Shown here: in pieces, positions 33,519 to 46,784 of the stretch | How the letters are laid out: each line of letters begins with the position of its first letter | How positions within the stretch are numbered: position 1 is the stretch's first letter | Assembly (NCBI GenBank): GCA_021796015.1 | Contig: JAJYOT010000005.1 | Location: 1-51,728 of the forward strand | Direction: 5' to 3' | Source of the DNA: a bacterium | GTDB taxonomy: Bacteria > Elusimicrobiota > Elusimicrobia > UBA1565 > UBA9628 | DNA length: 51,728 nt | Notes under the pieces: generated by a model | What the model was told of the DNA's origin: nothing | Seen by the model: only the letters and a program-made list of their open reading frames with translations | Databases searched by the model: none | Translations under genes and position numbers: made by a program

Positions 33519-35777
33519 ATGATTGAGGGAATGGCTCCGAAAAAATTCTTGTGGCTTTTTCTGGCAGTCGCCACTCTACTCTCAAGGCCCGCTTTCGCCG
33601 TTCTCGCCCCGGGCCCAGGAGCGCCCTTAGTCGGGCAAATTGTTGCTCGATTCCTAGAGGAAGATCAATACGATCATCACCCCATTGACCCCTCGGTCTC
33701 CCAAAATTTTCTCCAAAATTATCTTGAAGCCTTCGATTACAACCACATGTTTTTTCTTCAGTCCGACGTTGATTCTTTTAAGAAACGTTACGGAGACGTC
33801 TTGGGCGAGAAAGTCAAGGAAGGCGATTTAAGCCCCGCCTATGAGATTTTTGACGTTTTTTTAAAGAGACTTCAAAACCGGGAAGAATACGTCATTTCTT
33901 TATCCTCGACTTCCTTCAATTTTAAGAAAAATGAAAAAATAACTCTCGACCGCCACAAGCTTCCCTGGCCTAAAAATTGGAAAGAATCAGACTCTCTCTG
34001 GAGAAAACAAGTCAAATACGAGATGCTTGAAGAAATTCTCAACAAAACCAAAACCCAGAAACAGGGAAAAGAAATCCGCCACCGCTACCGCCGGCTTTTG
34101 AAGAGCTACCGGGAATTTGACGCCATTGATATTCTCCAAGAGTATCTCTCGGCCTTGACCCATGCCTATGACCCTCATTCCGACTATATGGCCCAGGAAC
34201 AAAAGGAGAATTTCGATATCAGCATGCAGCTGTCCTTGGTTGGAATCGGGGCGGTGCTCAAAGAATCATCGGATGGTTTCGCTCAAATTGTCTCCCTGGT
34301 TCCCGGGGGCCCCGCCGATAAGGATAAGAGACTGAAGCCAAAAGACAAAATCGAAGCGGTCGCCGAAGGCATAGACGGCCCCTGGATTGACGTCACGGGA
34401 ATGCGCCTAGACCATGTCGTTGAGAAAATTCGCGGTAAAAAAGGAACAACGGTGCGCCTTCGCGTCATACCGGCCGATTCCATCGGCCGTTCAACCAGAA
34501 CCGTCATTTCGATTGTCCGGGATGAAATCAAATTGACTGACCAAGAGGCTAAAGCGGAAATTTTAACTGGACAAGACCTTCAAGGCAACCCCGTTAAAAT
34601 AGGCGTTATCGATCTCCCGTCCTTTTATGAGGACATGAAATCCGGCGGCGAGAAAAAAAGCACGACCAAGGACGTCAAAAAGCTCCTCCTCGCCTTGGAG
34701 GCAAAAGGAATCCAAGGGCTGATTTTAGATCTTCGCCGAAACGGCGGCGGGGCCTTATCTGAAGCGATTAATCTTACCGGGCTCTTCATTCCACAAGGCC
34801 CTGTGGTCCAGGTGCGAGATTCTCGTGGAGTCATTCGCTCCCTTGAACATTCAGATTCCATGATTTATTCCGGACCCATGATCGTCTTGACCAGCCACGC
34901 GTCCGCTTCCGCTTCCGAAATTTTCGCGGCGGCCCTTCAAGATTATGGACGTGCTCTGATTGTGGGAAATAAAAAGACTTTCGGCAAGGGAACGGTTCAA
35001 ACTCTTATCGATCTCTCGCAATATGTCCCCCGCATTGATTCAAAAACCGGCCCGGGCGCGCTCAAACTTACGATTCAGAAATTTTACCGCGTCTCCGGCG
35101 GTTCCACTCAAAACAAAGGCGTCATCCCCGATATTCAACTTCCCTCAATTGAAAACTATATGGATATCGCAGAATCGGCTCTTGAGAACGCGCTTCCTTA
35201 TGATGAAATCGACCCGGCCTCCTACCAAAAGGTGGGGGATGTGGCTCCTCCCTTGATTGAGCAACTAAGAAAAGCCTCGGAAGATCGCGTCAAGGCTTCC
35301 CGAGAGTTCGGCTATGTTCGAGAAGATATCGCACTTTTCAAACAGGAAGACGAGGGAAAAGTCGAATCCCTTAACGAAGCAGATCGTCTCAAAGAGCAAC
35401 AGGACGCGGAAAATTTAGACAAAGAGAGAAAAAAAGAGCGCCTGGATGCGGGGCCTGACGAATTTACCAAGACCGCGATCACTCTTGAATCCATCGCCGG
35501 AAGCACAGCCCCGGCGATATCGGAAAAAGCCTTAGACCAGGCCTCAAGTAAAAAAGACGATCAAACTAAAAATTCCGCCAAGAAAAAAGAAAAGGAGCCG
35601 AATATCCCCGATATCGAGCTTGAGGAAAGCGCCCGCATCCTCAATGATATGCTTCACCCCAATGGAATTCCCCAAGAATTGACCAAGATCGCGGCTAAGA
35701 CAAAAGCCGCCTTATCAGCCCTGGCCAAGGCCGAAAACAAGCAAAAATCAAACGAGCTAGACGAAATCCTGCCTTAA
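33519..35777 (+). CDS. prc: Tail-specific protease (Prc/CtpA, family S41)
   Basis: A periplasmic Ser/Lys protease of about 750 aa. Order: signal peptide (KKFLWLFLAVATLLSRPAFA); TSP N-terminal domain with HHPIDPSVSQNFLQNYLEAFDYNHMFFL; PDZ domain (LVGIGAVLKESSDG...DKIEAV); catalytic core with Ser464 (SASASEIF) and Lys490 (TFGKGTVQ), matching the Prc pair with one extra residue between. The C-terminal 150 residues are Lys/Glu-rich and lower complexity. Prc cleaves proteins with nonpolar C-termini, including SsrA-tagged periplasmic proteins. The ATG at 33531, 7 nt after TATGAT, is an alternative start. Confidence 0.9.
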   Translation: MIEGMAPKKFLWLFLAVATLLSRPAFAVLAPGPGAPLVGQIVARFLEEDQYDHHPIDPSVSQNFLQNYLEAFDYNHMFFLQSDVDSFKKRYGDVLGEKVKEGDLSPAYEIFDVFLKRLQNREEYVISLSSTSFNFKKNEKITLDRHKLPWPKNWKESDSLWRKQVKYEMLEEILNKTKTQKQGKEIRHRYRRLLKSYREFDAIDILQEYLSALTHAYDPHSDYMAQEQKENFDISMQLSLVGIGAVLKESSDGFAQIVSLVPGGPADKDKRLKPKDKIEAVAEGIDGPWIDVTGMRLDHVVEKIRGKKGTTVRLRVIPADSIGRSTRTVISIVRDEIKLTDQEAKAEILTGQDLQGNPVKIGVIDLPSFYEDMKSGGEKKSTTKDVKKLLLALEAKGIQGLILDLRRNGGGALSEAINLTGLFIPQGPVVQVRDSRGVIRSLEHSDSMIYSGPMIVLTSHASASASEIFAAALQDYGRALIVGNKKTFGKGTVQTLIDLSQYVPRIDSKTGPGALKLTIQKFYRVSGGSTQNKGVIPDIQLPSIENYMDIAESALENALPYDEIDPASYQKVGDVAPPLIEQLRKASEDRVKASREFGYVREDIALFKQEDEGKVESLNEADRLKEQQDAENLDKERKKERLDAGPDEFTKTAITLESIAGSTAPAISEKALDQASSKKDDQTKNSAKKKEKEPNIPDIELEESARILNDMLHPNGIPQELTKIAAKTKAALSALAKAENKQKSNELDEILP

Positions 35778-35801
35778 GTGGTTTTTTAGTAAAATAAGAT
35801 T

Positions 35802-40375
<4,574 letters not shown>

Positions 40376-40395
<20 letters not shown>

Positions 40396-41656
40396 GGCCC
40401 AAGTCCTTGAACGCCTCAATTGGGGCGCAAACACCCGTCTTTTCTTGCGCGGAATTTTTGCCCTGGCGCCTTTTATGGTCTTGTCTAGGCTCGTCGCGAT
40501 GACTACGCACGTTTTGGCCGGACGCTGGCTGGGCCCCAATCAATACGGAATGGCGAGTTTAACTCTCGCCACCGGTAAATTATGGCTTTTATTTATTTCT
40601 CTTGGTTTTTTTACCGCCGTCTCTCGCGTCGCGGCAGTCCCCGAAGAAAAACGAACGCTCGCAGTCTCAAGCCTCACCTGGAGTATTCTTACCTGGATTG
40701 GGTTTTGCCTACTCCTTCTCTTTATTTTCCATTCCCCGCTGGCGCGAAAATTCAAAATTTCTCCGGAGGTTTATTTTTGGAGCGTTCTTTACGCCGGAGC
40801 GCAATTCCTATACGCTACTTCTTCAGGTCTTTTGGCCGGACTTCAAAAATTCAAATCCCGCGGGATTTTTGAATTAACCTACAGCGCTATCGTCTTAGTT
40901 GTTTTCTCCGCCTCTTTTATTTTTAATCCCCAAATCAATTTTTCTTTACTCTTGAGAGCCATGAGCTTGGGTTGCGCGTTGGGGAGTTTATTATGTTTCT
41001 ATGAGATACGAGAGTTTATTCGTCCAGTTTTCTCGTTTTCGGCTATTCGAGACGTCTGGGATTATGCAGGGCCTTATCTGATGGCCTGGGGATGTATGGT
41101 CGGAGCTGAATCCTTGGTGACTCTCATGGTCTCTTGGAATTTAACCTCTAAGGAACTGGGTTCTTATAGCGCTTATCAAACCGCGATTTTTAGGCCGGTC
41201 TTAGTCGCCTCCGCCCTTATCGGAATCGTTCTAGGCCCTATTTCCAGCGTTCGGGAAAAGCAAAAAAAAATATGGAAAAAATTTCTTGGTCTTTCGCCCT
41301 TGATTTTCCTTATCGCCTGGTTCGTCTTTTCTTTTGCCGGTTCCGTAGTCATTAAATTCATGGGAAAGCGCTACCCGTTATCCTTCCCATGGATACTGAC
41401 TTTCGGCGGGGCGGCCGCCTTCTTTTTTATGTCGGCTTTTCCTGGAACCATTTTGAGTTTTCGGGACTCAAAAAGCGCCTGGCTTTCTAGTTTCTCCTCC
41501 GTTTGGGGGGCGTTCCTCGGCGCCGCCATTGGCTTTTGGGCCATCCCGCGATTTAAGATTGCGGGCGCGGCCCTGGCCTTAATGGGGCTTTATGCCGGAA
41601 GCTTTCTTTGGAATTCTATTTCCAGCCACCAAGTCATCAGTTCAGACGACTCCTAA
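40376..41656 (+). CDS. Polysaccharide flippase (Wzx/MATE-type MVF superfamily)
   Basis: About twelve transmembrane helices over 426 aa. The N-terminal RLVAMTTHVLAGRWLGPNQYGMASLTLA is the usual first-helix segment of O-antigen/teichoic-acid flippases. It presumably moves an undecaprenyl-linked oligosaccharide across the inner membrane, using sugars from the upstream gmd-manC pair. The start overlaps manC by 20 bp and its stop overlaps the convergent thiolase stop by 4 bp. Confidence 0.85.
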
Positions 41657-42999
41657 TTATACTTTTCAACCACCATCGCCCCGCCCATGCCGCCTCCGGC
41701 GCAAGCCGCAATCATCCCGTAGCGGCCCTTGGGGTTTTTCTTAAGCGCGTGCATTAAGTTGAGCATCAGACGAGTTCCGGTCGCGCCCAAGGGATGCCCT
41801 AAGGCGATGGAGCCCCCGTTGGGGTTTAAGGCGCCAGAGTCAAATTTTGATTTCCAATCATGCCCGAACCTCTCGCGCCCGATTTTAAAAATGGACAACA
41901 CCGTCGCCGCGAAAGGCTCGTGAAGCTCAATTTGATCGAGATCGTTAAAGGAAATTCCCGCCCGCTGTAAGGCGACCGGCGCCGCCAAAGCCGGAGACAC
42001 CCCCATATGGGCGGGATTATTTCCGTAAAATCCCCAGCCTTTAATCTTAGCCAAAATCTCAAGCCCCAATTCCTTGGCTTTTTTTTCGGTTGAGACAATC
42101 GTCGCCGCCGCCCCGTCGGAACGCCCACAGGAATTAAACAAAGTCACCGTTCCCTTGTCGCCTTCTTGATAGGTTTTGCCTTCGACATACTTTCCGTAAT
42201 CGGCATAAAAATTTTTAAGGGAATAAGACGGTCCATCAAAAAGAAGCGGCGCCTTGGCAAACATTTGCGGTTTTTCCACCAGGTCTTCCCTGAGAAAAGG
42301 ATATTCATCCTTATCCAAGACGACATTGTCTTGGACCTGGGCCTTGTCCACGTGGGAATCATAAAAGCCCGCCTTCCAACCGGAAATCGCGCGGCGAAAA
42401 CTCTCGCGGGCGTAATCGTCCTCTTCCTGCCGGGTAATGCCGTACATTTGCGCGCAAACTTCCGCGGTAGCGGCCATGTTGATTTTCTTAACCGGATCGG
42501 TCAGTCCTTCTTCCAGGGAATCCGTCACTCGCACTTCTGAGCTTTCCAAAAGCCCCGCCCACTTGGCCTTAACGGTGTCAAAACTCCTGAGTTCTTTTAA
42601 GCCGCGAGAGCCTTCGATGGAATAAGGCATCCGGGACATACATTCAGTCCCGCCGGCGATGTAAAGTTCGCCTTCCCCACAGCGAATAAAACGCGCGGCC
42701 GCGGCGATAGATTCAATGGATGAGATGCAATTATTTTGCACCGTCACCGCCTGGGTTTTTTCGGGAAGACCGCAGTTAAGCGCGGTGACGCGAGCGATAT
42801 TAGGGGCGGAAAAACTTTGAGCGACCCAACCAACCAAAACTCCGTCCACCGCTTCCTTAGGAAGCCGCGATTTTTTAAGAAGAGAATTGACCGCCAGCGC
42901 CATCAAATTTTCAGCTTTAAGACCGGATAAAGATCTCGCCATGTGCCCGATAGGCGTGCGAACTCCGGAACTAATCACGATTGTTTCTTTGGATTCCAT
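41653..42999 (-). CDS. Thiolase (acetyl-CoA C-acyltransferase)
   Basis: 448 aa. Nucleophile Cys91 in VQNNCISSIES, the His motif in GGSIALGHPLGATG and the second Cys in IAACAGGGMGG. It condenses or cleaves acyl-CoA with acetyl-CoA; whether it is biosynthetic or for beta-oxidation cannot be told. Some length above the usual 390 aa is due to an inserted loop (about 200-260), resembling FadI/trifunctional-beta-type enzymes. AAGGAG lies about 9 nt before the ATG. It is last in a minus-strand group after two membrane proteins. Confidence 0.92.
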   Translation of the reverse strand: MESKETIVISSGVRTPIGHMARSLSGLKAENLMALAVNSLLKKSRLPKEAVDGVLVGWVAQSFSAPNIARVTALNCGLPEKTQAVTVQNNCISSIESIAAAARFIRCGEGELYIAGGTECMSRMPYSIEGSRGLKELRSFDTVKAKWAGLLESSEVRVTDSLEEGLTDPVKKINMAATAEVCAQMYGITRQEEDDYARESFRRAISGWKAGFYDSHVDKAQVQDNVVLDKDEYPFLREDLVEKPQMFAKAPLLFDGPSYSLKNFYADYGKYVEGKTYQEGDKGTVTLFNSCGRSDGAAATIVSTEKKAKELGLEILAKIKGWGFYGNNPAHMGVSPALAAPVALQRAGISFNDLDQIELHEPFAATVLSIFKIGRERFGHDWKSKFDSGALNPNGGSIALGHPLGATGTRLMLNLMHALKKNPKGRYGMIAACAGGGMGGAMVVEKYN

Positions 43000-43013
43000 A
43001 CTAGTTTTCTCCT

Positions 43014-44087
43014 TTATTTCTCGCAGAGGGAATTTCCCTCCTGATTTTGTTCTTCGGCCATCGCTGCACGGCTCAGCGAAGGTTCTGAAATTTTAAGTCC
43101 CCAAAAAACAAATATGCTGACAAGACCGGGAAGAGCCTGGTAAGCCAAACGATAAAGAAGGGCGGCCACCAAGGCCTTGTCCCAATCCACTCCGAAACCG
43201 GAAAAGACCGCCGCTAAAGAACCCTCCATGATGCCCAAGCCCGCCGGCAATATCGGCACCAGCATCGCCGCCATCGCCATCGTAAACCCCGCGGTCAAAT
43301 AGCCGACCGACAAACTGACCCCGACCGCGCGAAAAGCGAAATAAAGAGAACTCATAAGAAAAACCCAATCCGCACCGGTAAAAATAATCATCCGGGTTAA
43401 TTGCGCGCGCCCCCGGCGAACCCGGGACAGACCCTCTTCAAGTTGCCTCTCAAAAGCCTCAAAACTTTCTTTCGGAATACCCGTCTTAAGAAAGAAAAAA
43501 ATCCCGCGCTCAACCCGTCGTGACAAACGTTTCATGATTTTTCCGCGAATGCCTCGGTTAAACAAAAAGACCAGTATCGGGACGCTGACAGCCAACAAAA
43601 TCAAAAGCCCGGCCGCGCTCTCCATAACCAAAATGGTCGTTCCATGAAGACGCAAAATCAAATAAAGCAGCCCTTGGGCCAAAATCAAGGCCAAGACTAA
43701 ATAAAGAATGACAGAACTTAAAACGGAAACCAAAACCGTCGTTCCATAGGGAACCCCACGCTTTCTGAGCAAATGCGCCTTCAACGCAAAACCGCTGGCT
43801 CCGGCGGTTGAGATAAAATAATTAATCGTGGTTGAAACCAAAGCGATTCCCAAAGACTCCATCAAAAGAAGTTTATGTTCAAAAATTAAAAGCGCCTCTT
43901 CAAGAGCGAACCCCGCCATTGAGTAACTTCCAAAAGCGCAGAAGGCGGAAACCCACACCCATGCCCATTCGATTTTATCTCCAATGGCCTCAACATCCGC
44001 GAAATGTTTGGAAAAAAGATAGAACAAGATGGCGCCCGATAATAAAAGGCCCAAGGTCAGGGGAATTTTTTTCTTGAGCGCGCTCAT
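43014..44087 (-). CDS. Lysylphosphatidylglycerol-synthase-TM / UPF0104 family membrane protein
   Basis: From the ATG at 44087 the protein is 357 aa with about eight helices. The pattern matches the AglD/MprF flippase-like domain: an early ALEEALL after the second helix, STTINYFISTAGASGFALKAHLLRKRG, then late GFTMAMAAMLVPILPAGLGIMEGSLAAVF and ALLYRLAYQALP. Such proteins are thought to move lipids or polyprenyl-sugars. The start overlaps the upstream gene's stop by 4 bp; the longer reading inside that gene is a shadow. Confidence 0.85.
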   Translation of the reverse strand: MSALKKKIPLTLGLLLSGAILFYLFSKHFADVEAIGDKIEWAWVWVSAFCAFGSYSMAGFALEEALLIFEHKLLLMESLGIALVSTTINYFISTAGASGFALKAHLLRKRGVPYGTTVLVSVLSSVILYLVLALILAQGLLYLILRLHGTTILVMESAAGLLILLAVSVPILVFLFNRGIRGKIMKRLSRRVERGIFFFLKTGIPKESFEAFERQLEEGLSRVRRGRAQLTRMIIFTGADWVFLMSSLYFAFRAVGVSLSVGYLTAGFTMAMAAMLVPILPAGLGIMEGSLAAVFSGFGVDWDKALVAALLYRLAYQALPGLVSIFVFWGLKISEPSLSRAAMAEEQNQEGNSLCEK

Positions 44088-44983
44088 GGTCCCAGCATCC
44101 CCTGGTAGCTTGATAAAAACGCCTGCGCTTGGCCCCTGAAACGCTGGTGAAGCAAGGGCCATAAGGCCGCCAGGCGAAAAGCGAAAAGAACGGGAATAAG
44201 AAGCCCGGCCAAAGAAACAAGAATCAATTTTTGACCGTAGGAAGCCTCGGGCGGCCCTGCGGTTTCTTTTAGATGAAGATAAAGAAGAGCCGTAAAAATA
44301 AGCGCGAAGGGAAATGTGAAAAATCCGGAAAAAAGACCCAACACCGGAATCTTCGACAGAATCCACGCCGAAAGACTGATGAAAATCAGCCTTCCGGCCA
44401 CCGCCATCCAGCGATTTCTCACGTAGAACAAACTTCTTTGGAGGGACTCAAATCCTCCTATATTTTCCGAAACAAACACAAAAGGAACAAAGCTGAGCGA
44501 AAAAGCCAAGAAAACACCCGGTAAAATGAAAAGATAAATTCCGCCGATGGCCGAGAGAAAAGCTAAAAGACACGCCCAGGAGAAAGGCGTCAATTTATTC
44601 CAGGATTCTCGGTAAATGGAAAGAGCGTCCTTAGAATTTCCAAGCGCGACTTCCATCAAGGCTACCTGGGTCCAGCTCACTCCCCATAAACCCAGAAAAA
44701 CCGAAAAGCCGCCCGCCGCCGCCCACAACCACCAATGAGAATATCCAGTTCCGAACCAAATGAGAAGGGCCAGGCCAAAGGGGATCATTCCAGCGACGAT
44801 GGTCAAAATTCCGCCAAGCCCCCCGGCCGCCATCAAGGCCCAAAAACGCGCCTTAAAAAGAGGCCAGGTTTCCTTTAATAAATCGCCGAGCGAAGGCAAC
44901 GAAGAAGCCGAAGCGCTTCCATCCATGGTTTCCTTTTGAGACTGACCTTGGAACCAACCATTTTCTCGCTTAGACTCGGTCAT
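44084..44983 (-). CDS. Polytopic membrane protein (DUF975-like)
   Basis: 299 aa with a hydrophilic N-terminus of 35 residues and about six helices. The phrase LLKETWPLFKARFWAL near the start and FAFSLSFVPFVFVSENIGGFESLQRS-like layout (hydrophobic helix, then a cytoplasmic loop ending FYVRNRW) resemble DUF975/GDPD-membrane-domain proteins of unknown role. The ATG is exactly 6 nt after a perfect TATAAT (44990-44995), so a leaderless message is likely. Confidence 0.7.
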   Translation of the reverse strand: MTESKRENGWFQGQSQKETMDGSASASSLPSLGDLLKETWPLFKARFWALMAAGGLGGILTIVAGMIPFGLALLIWFGTGYSHWWLWAAAGGFSVFLGLWGVSWTQVALMEVALGNSKDALSIYRESWNKLTPFSWACLLAFLSAIGGIYLFILPGVFLAFSLSFVPFVFVSENIGGFESLQRSLFYVRNRWMAVAGRLIFISLSAWILSKIPVLGLFSGFFTFPFALIFTALLYLHLKETAGPPEASYGQKLILVSLAGLLIPVLFAFRLAALWPLLHQRFRGQAQAFLSSYQGMLGP

Positions 44984-45048
44984 AACGCGATTATATATTT
45001 AAATCAGGGCCAGCAAAAACTTATCCGCATCATTTTGACATTTTTCCA

Positions 45049-45077
45049 TTGAAGAAGTCGCAGGGGTCTGTTATAAT
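45049..45077 (+). promoter_or_regulatory. tmRNA promoter
   Basis: TTGAAG (45049-45054), 17-bp spacer, perfect TATAAT (45072-45077); the RNA 5' end is predicted 9 nt downstream at 45086. A closer consensus TTGACA at 45035-45040 is too far upstream to serve this -10. Confidence 0.75.
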
Positions 45078-45085
45078 GAAAGGAC

Positions 45086-45441
45086 GGGGGTGAATTAGGT
45101 TCGACAGGAGTGGACGGACCCTCGGTCGCAGGCCCTGGAAGGTCTGAGCCAGGATAAAATCAGGCCAAAAAAAATAAAAGCCAACACACAGCTGGCTTGG
45201 GCCACCGCCTAATCCGCGGTTGACCTACGTCGGTCCCTGACGCCCGCTAGGGGAGTTCCGACGTCATGAGCGGGATGCAGGTCTTTCTTGCTTTTTCCGT
45301 CGAGAGGGCCTAAAGACACAACGGAGATAGTTTGGGGATACTCGTTCGGCTGTTTTCCCCGAATGAAACTAAAGCCGGACTAAGCCTGTAGTGACCTGGG
45401 TCGGCCTCTTTTGGACGCGGGTGCGATTCCCGCCACCTCCA
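45086..45441 (+). ncRNA. ssrA: Transfer-messenger RNA (tmRNA)
   Basis: The 5' end GGGGGTG pairs with CACCTCC (45434-45440) as an alanine-type acceptor stem, including the G3-U70 pair read by alanyl-tRNA synthetase, with A45441 as discriminator. A T-arm GCGGG-TGCGATT-CCCGC precedes it. The CCA end is not encoded (CGG follows). Resume codon GCC at 45180 begins a reading frame GCC AAC ACA CAG CTG GCT TGG GCC ACC GCC TAA, giving tag ANTQLAWATA. It rescues stalled ribosomes and marks products for proteolysis. The tag ends in -ATA instead of the common -LAA/-VAA. Confidence 0.95.
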
Positions 45442-45442
45442 C

Positions 45443-45459
45443 GGTTTTTTTGTTTTTTT
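45443..45459 (+). terminator. T-rich tract after tmRNA
   Basis: GGTTTTTTTTGTTTTTTTA follows the acceptor stem directly. No separate hairpin precedes it, so the tmRNA acceptor/T-arm fold may serve as the structural part of a terminator. Confidence 0.4.
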
Positions 45460-45470
45460 AGATAAACTCA

Positions 45471-46784
45471 ATGCCCTCTCGCACGCTAACCTTGACGCTC
45501 TCAGGCTTGGCTTTTGTCATCCTCGCCGCTGCTTCCGTTTCCGACTCGCACCTAGCCCCTATTTTATTTCCCCTTTATGGATTTATTTTTTTATGGATGG
45601 GGCTTCGACAAGAGAGAGAGTTGCCGTTCGTATTTCTTTTTTTAGTTTCGGTCTCAGCGCTTCTTTCGGCCTCACGTCTTAAATCGCCCTGGAACCGCGA
45701 AATTTTCCTTGAGCTGGGGGCTTTGTGGCTTTTTCAGTTTTCCTGGGGCGTCTATCAAAACACGATTCTGGGTTCTCGCCGGGAACGCGAGATCAGAGTC
45801 AACGCCCTTCGTCTTAAAATCTCAGAAGAAGAAAAAGACGTCGAATATTACAAGGCTTATCGAACGAAGGCCTTATCTCAAATTCAAAGTTCCCAAAACC
45901 TCACCGCCAGCGCCAAAAGTCTCGCCAATACTCTTTCGGCCTCCGAGGTTCACGATCGTTTGATTTCTATTCTCTCTTCTCGCTTTCCCTCGGCTCAAGT
46001 TGAAATTGTCGCTTCTCCCGGACAAGACCCGCTTCTCAATTTCGCCCAAACCAGAAACGCCCCGACTCTGATCCGGGACGCTTGGGCAGACAAACGCTTT
46101 CACGAACTCTTGTCTCCTTACCGGTCCGGGATCTGTATTCCGCTTAAGGTCATGCGCCAGCCCGCGGGTTTTCTTAAAATTACCTCCAAAGAATCCGACG
46201 CTTTTGGGGCCGAAGAAGTAAAAGCCGCCGAGCTTTTCGTGGCGATGGCTTCCATGAGCCTTGAAAATATTCGCTTCTATGAACAGGTTCAAGCTCAATC
46301 GGTCAGGGATCCCCTGACTCAACTCTACAGCCACCGGGCTTTTCAAACCCAACTCCAAGAAGAGCTTCTGCGCGCCGGACGCAGCCAAACGCCCCTTTCT
46401 TTAATCATGATGGATATTGACCATTTTAAGTCTTATAACGACCGCTACGGCCACCCGGCCGGGGATTCCCTTCTTAAAACCGTTTCCGCTATTCTCAATT
46501 CTTTCGCTCGGCCCGTAGATTTCGCGGCCCGCTACGGGGGCGAGGAATTCTGCCTCATTTTGCCTAATTTTGTGCGCACGGAAGCCGTCGAAATCGCCAA
46601 TCGCTTGAGGGTTCGGGTCGCCGCCCAACCCTTTTTCTTTAACGGCGAAAAAACTTCCGTGACCATAAGCCTCGGGGTCGCGAGCTTTCCGCAAGACGCG
46701 ACCACCGCCAGCCAAATTATCCGCGTTGCCGATGAAAGACTCTATCAAGCCAAACACGGCGGGCGCAACCAGGTGGTGGGATGA
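45471..46784 (+). CDS. Diguanylate cyclase with N-terminal membrane and GAF-like sensor (437 aa)
   Basis: N-terminal hydrophobic helices (about 1-110), a coiled coil (about 110-145), a GAF-like domain (about 150-275) and a GGDEF domain. The active site reads GGEEF (about 357-361) in ARYGGEEFCLILP, with DPLTQLYSHRAF and MMDIDHFKSYNDRYGH upstream. An inhibitory I-site RxxD (RPVD) sits 5 residues before GGEEF. It is expected to make cyclic di-GMP and be product-inhibited. The start of the next cyclase overlaps by 4 bp. Confidence 0.9.
   Translation: MPSRTLTLTLSGLAFVILAAASVSDSHLAPILFPLYGFIFLWMGLRQERELPFVFLFLVSVSALLSASRLKSPWNREIFLELGALWLFQFSWGVYQNTILGSRREREIRVNALRLKISEEEKDVEYYKAYRTKALSQIQSSQNLTASAKSLANTLSASEVHDRLISILSSRFPSAQVEIVASPGQDPLLNFAQTRNAPTLIRDAWADKRFHELLSPYRSGICIPLKVMRQPAGFLKITSKESDAFGAEEVKAAELFVAMASMSLENIRFYEQVQAQSVRDPLTQLYSHRAFQTQLQEELLRAGRSQTPLSLIMMDIDHFKSYNDRYGHPAGDSLLKTVSAILNSFARPVDFAARYGGEEFCLILPNFVRTEAVEIANRLRVRVAAQPFFFNGEKTSVTISLGVASFPQDATTASQIIRVADERLYQAKHGGRNQVVG

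Noticed and set aside
43014..44366. 450-aa version of the flippase-like membrane protein.
   Set aside because: The extra 93 residues are antigenic-looking basic sequence read inside the upstream gene; the ATG overlapping that gene's stop fits the family start.
45035..45040. Consensus TTGACA as the tmRNA -35 box.
   Set aside because: The spacing to TATAAT is 31 bp; TTGAAG at 45049 has the correct 17-bp spacing.
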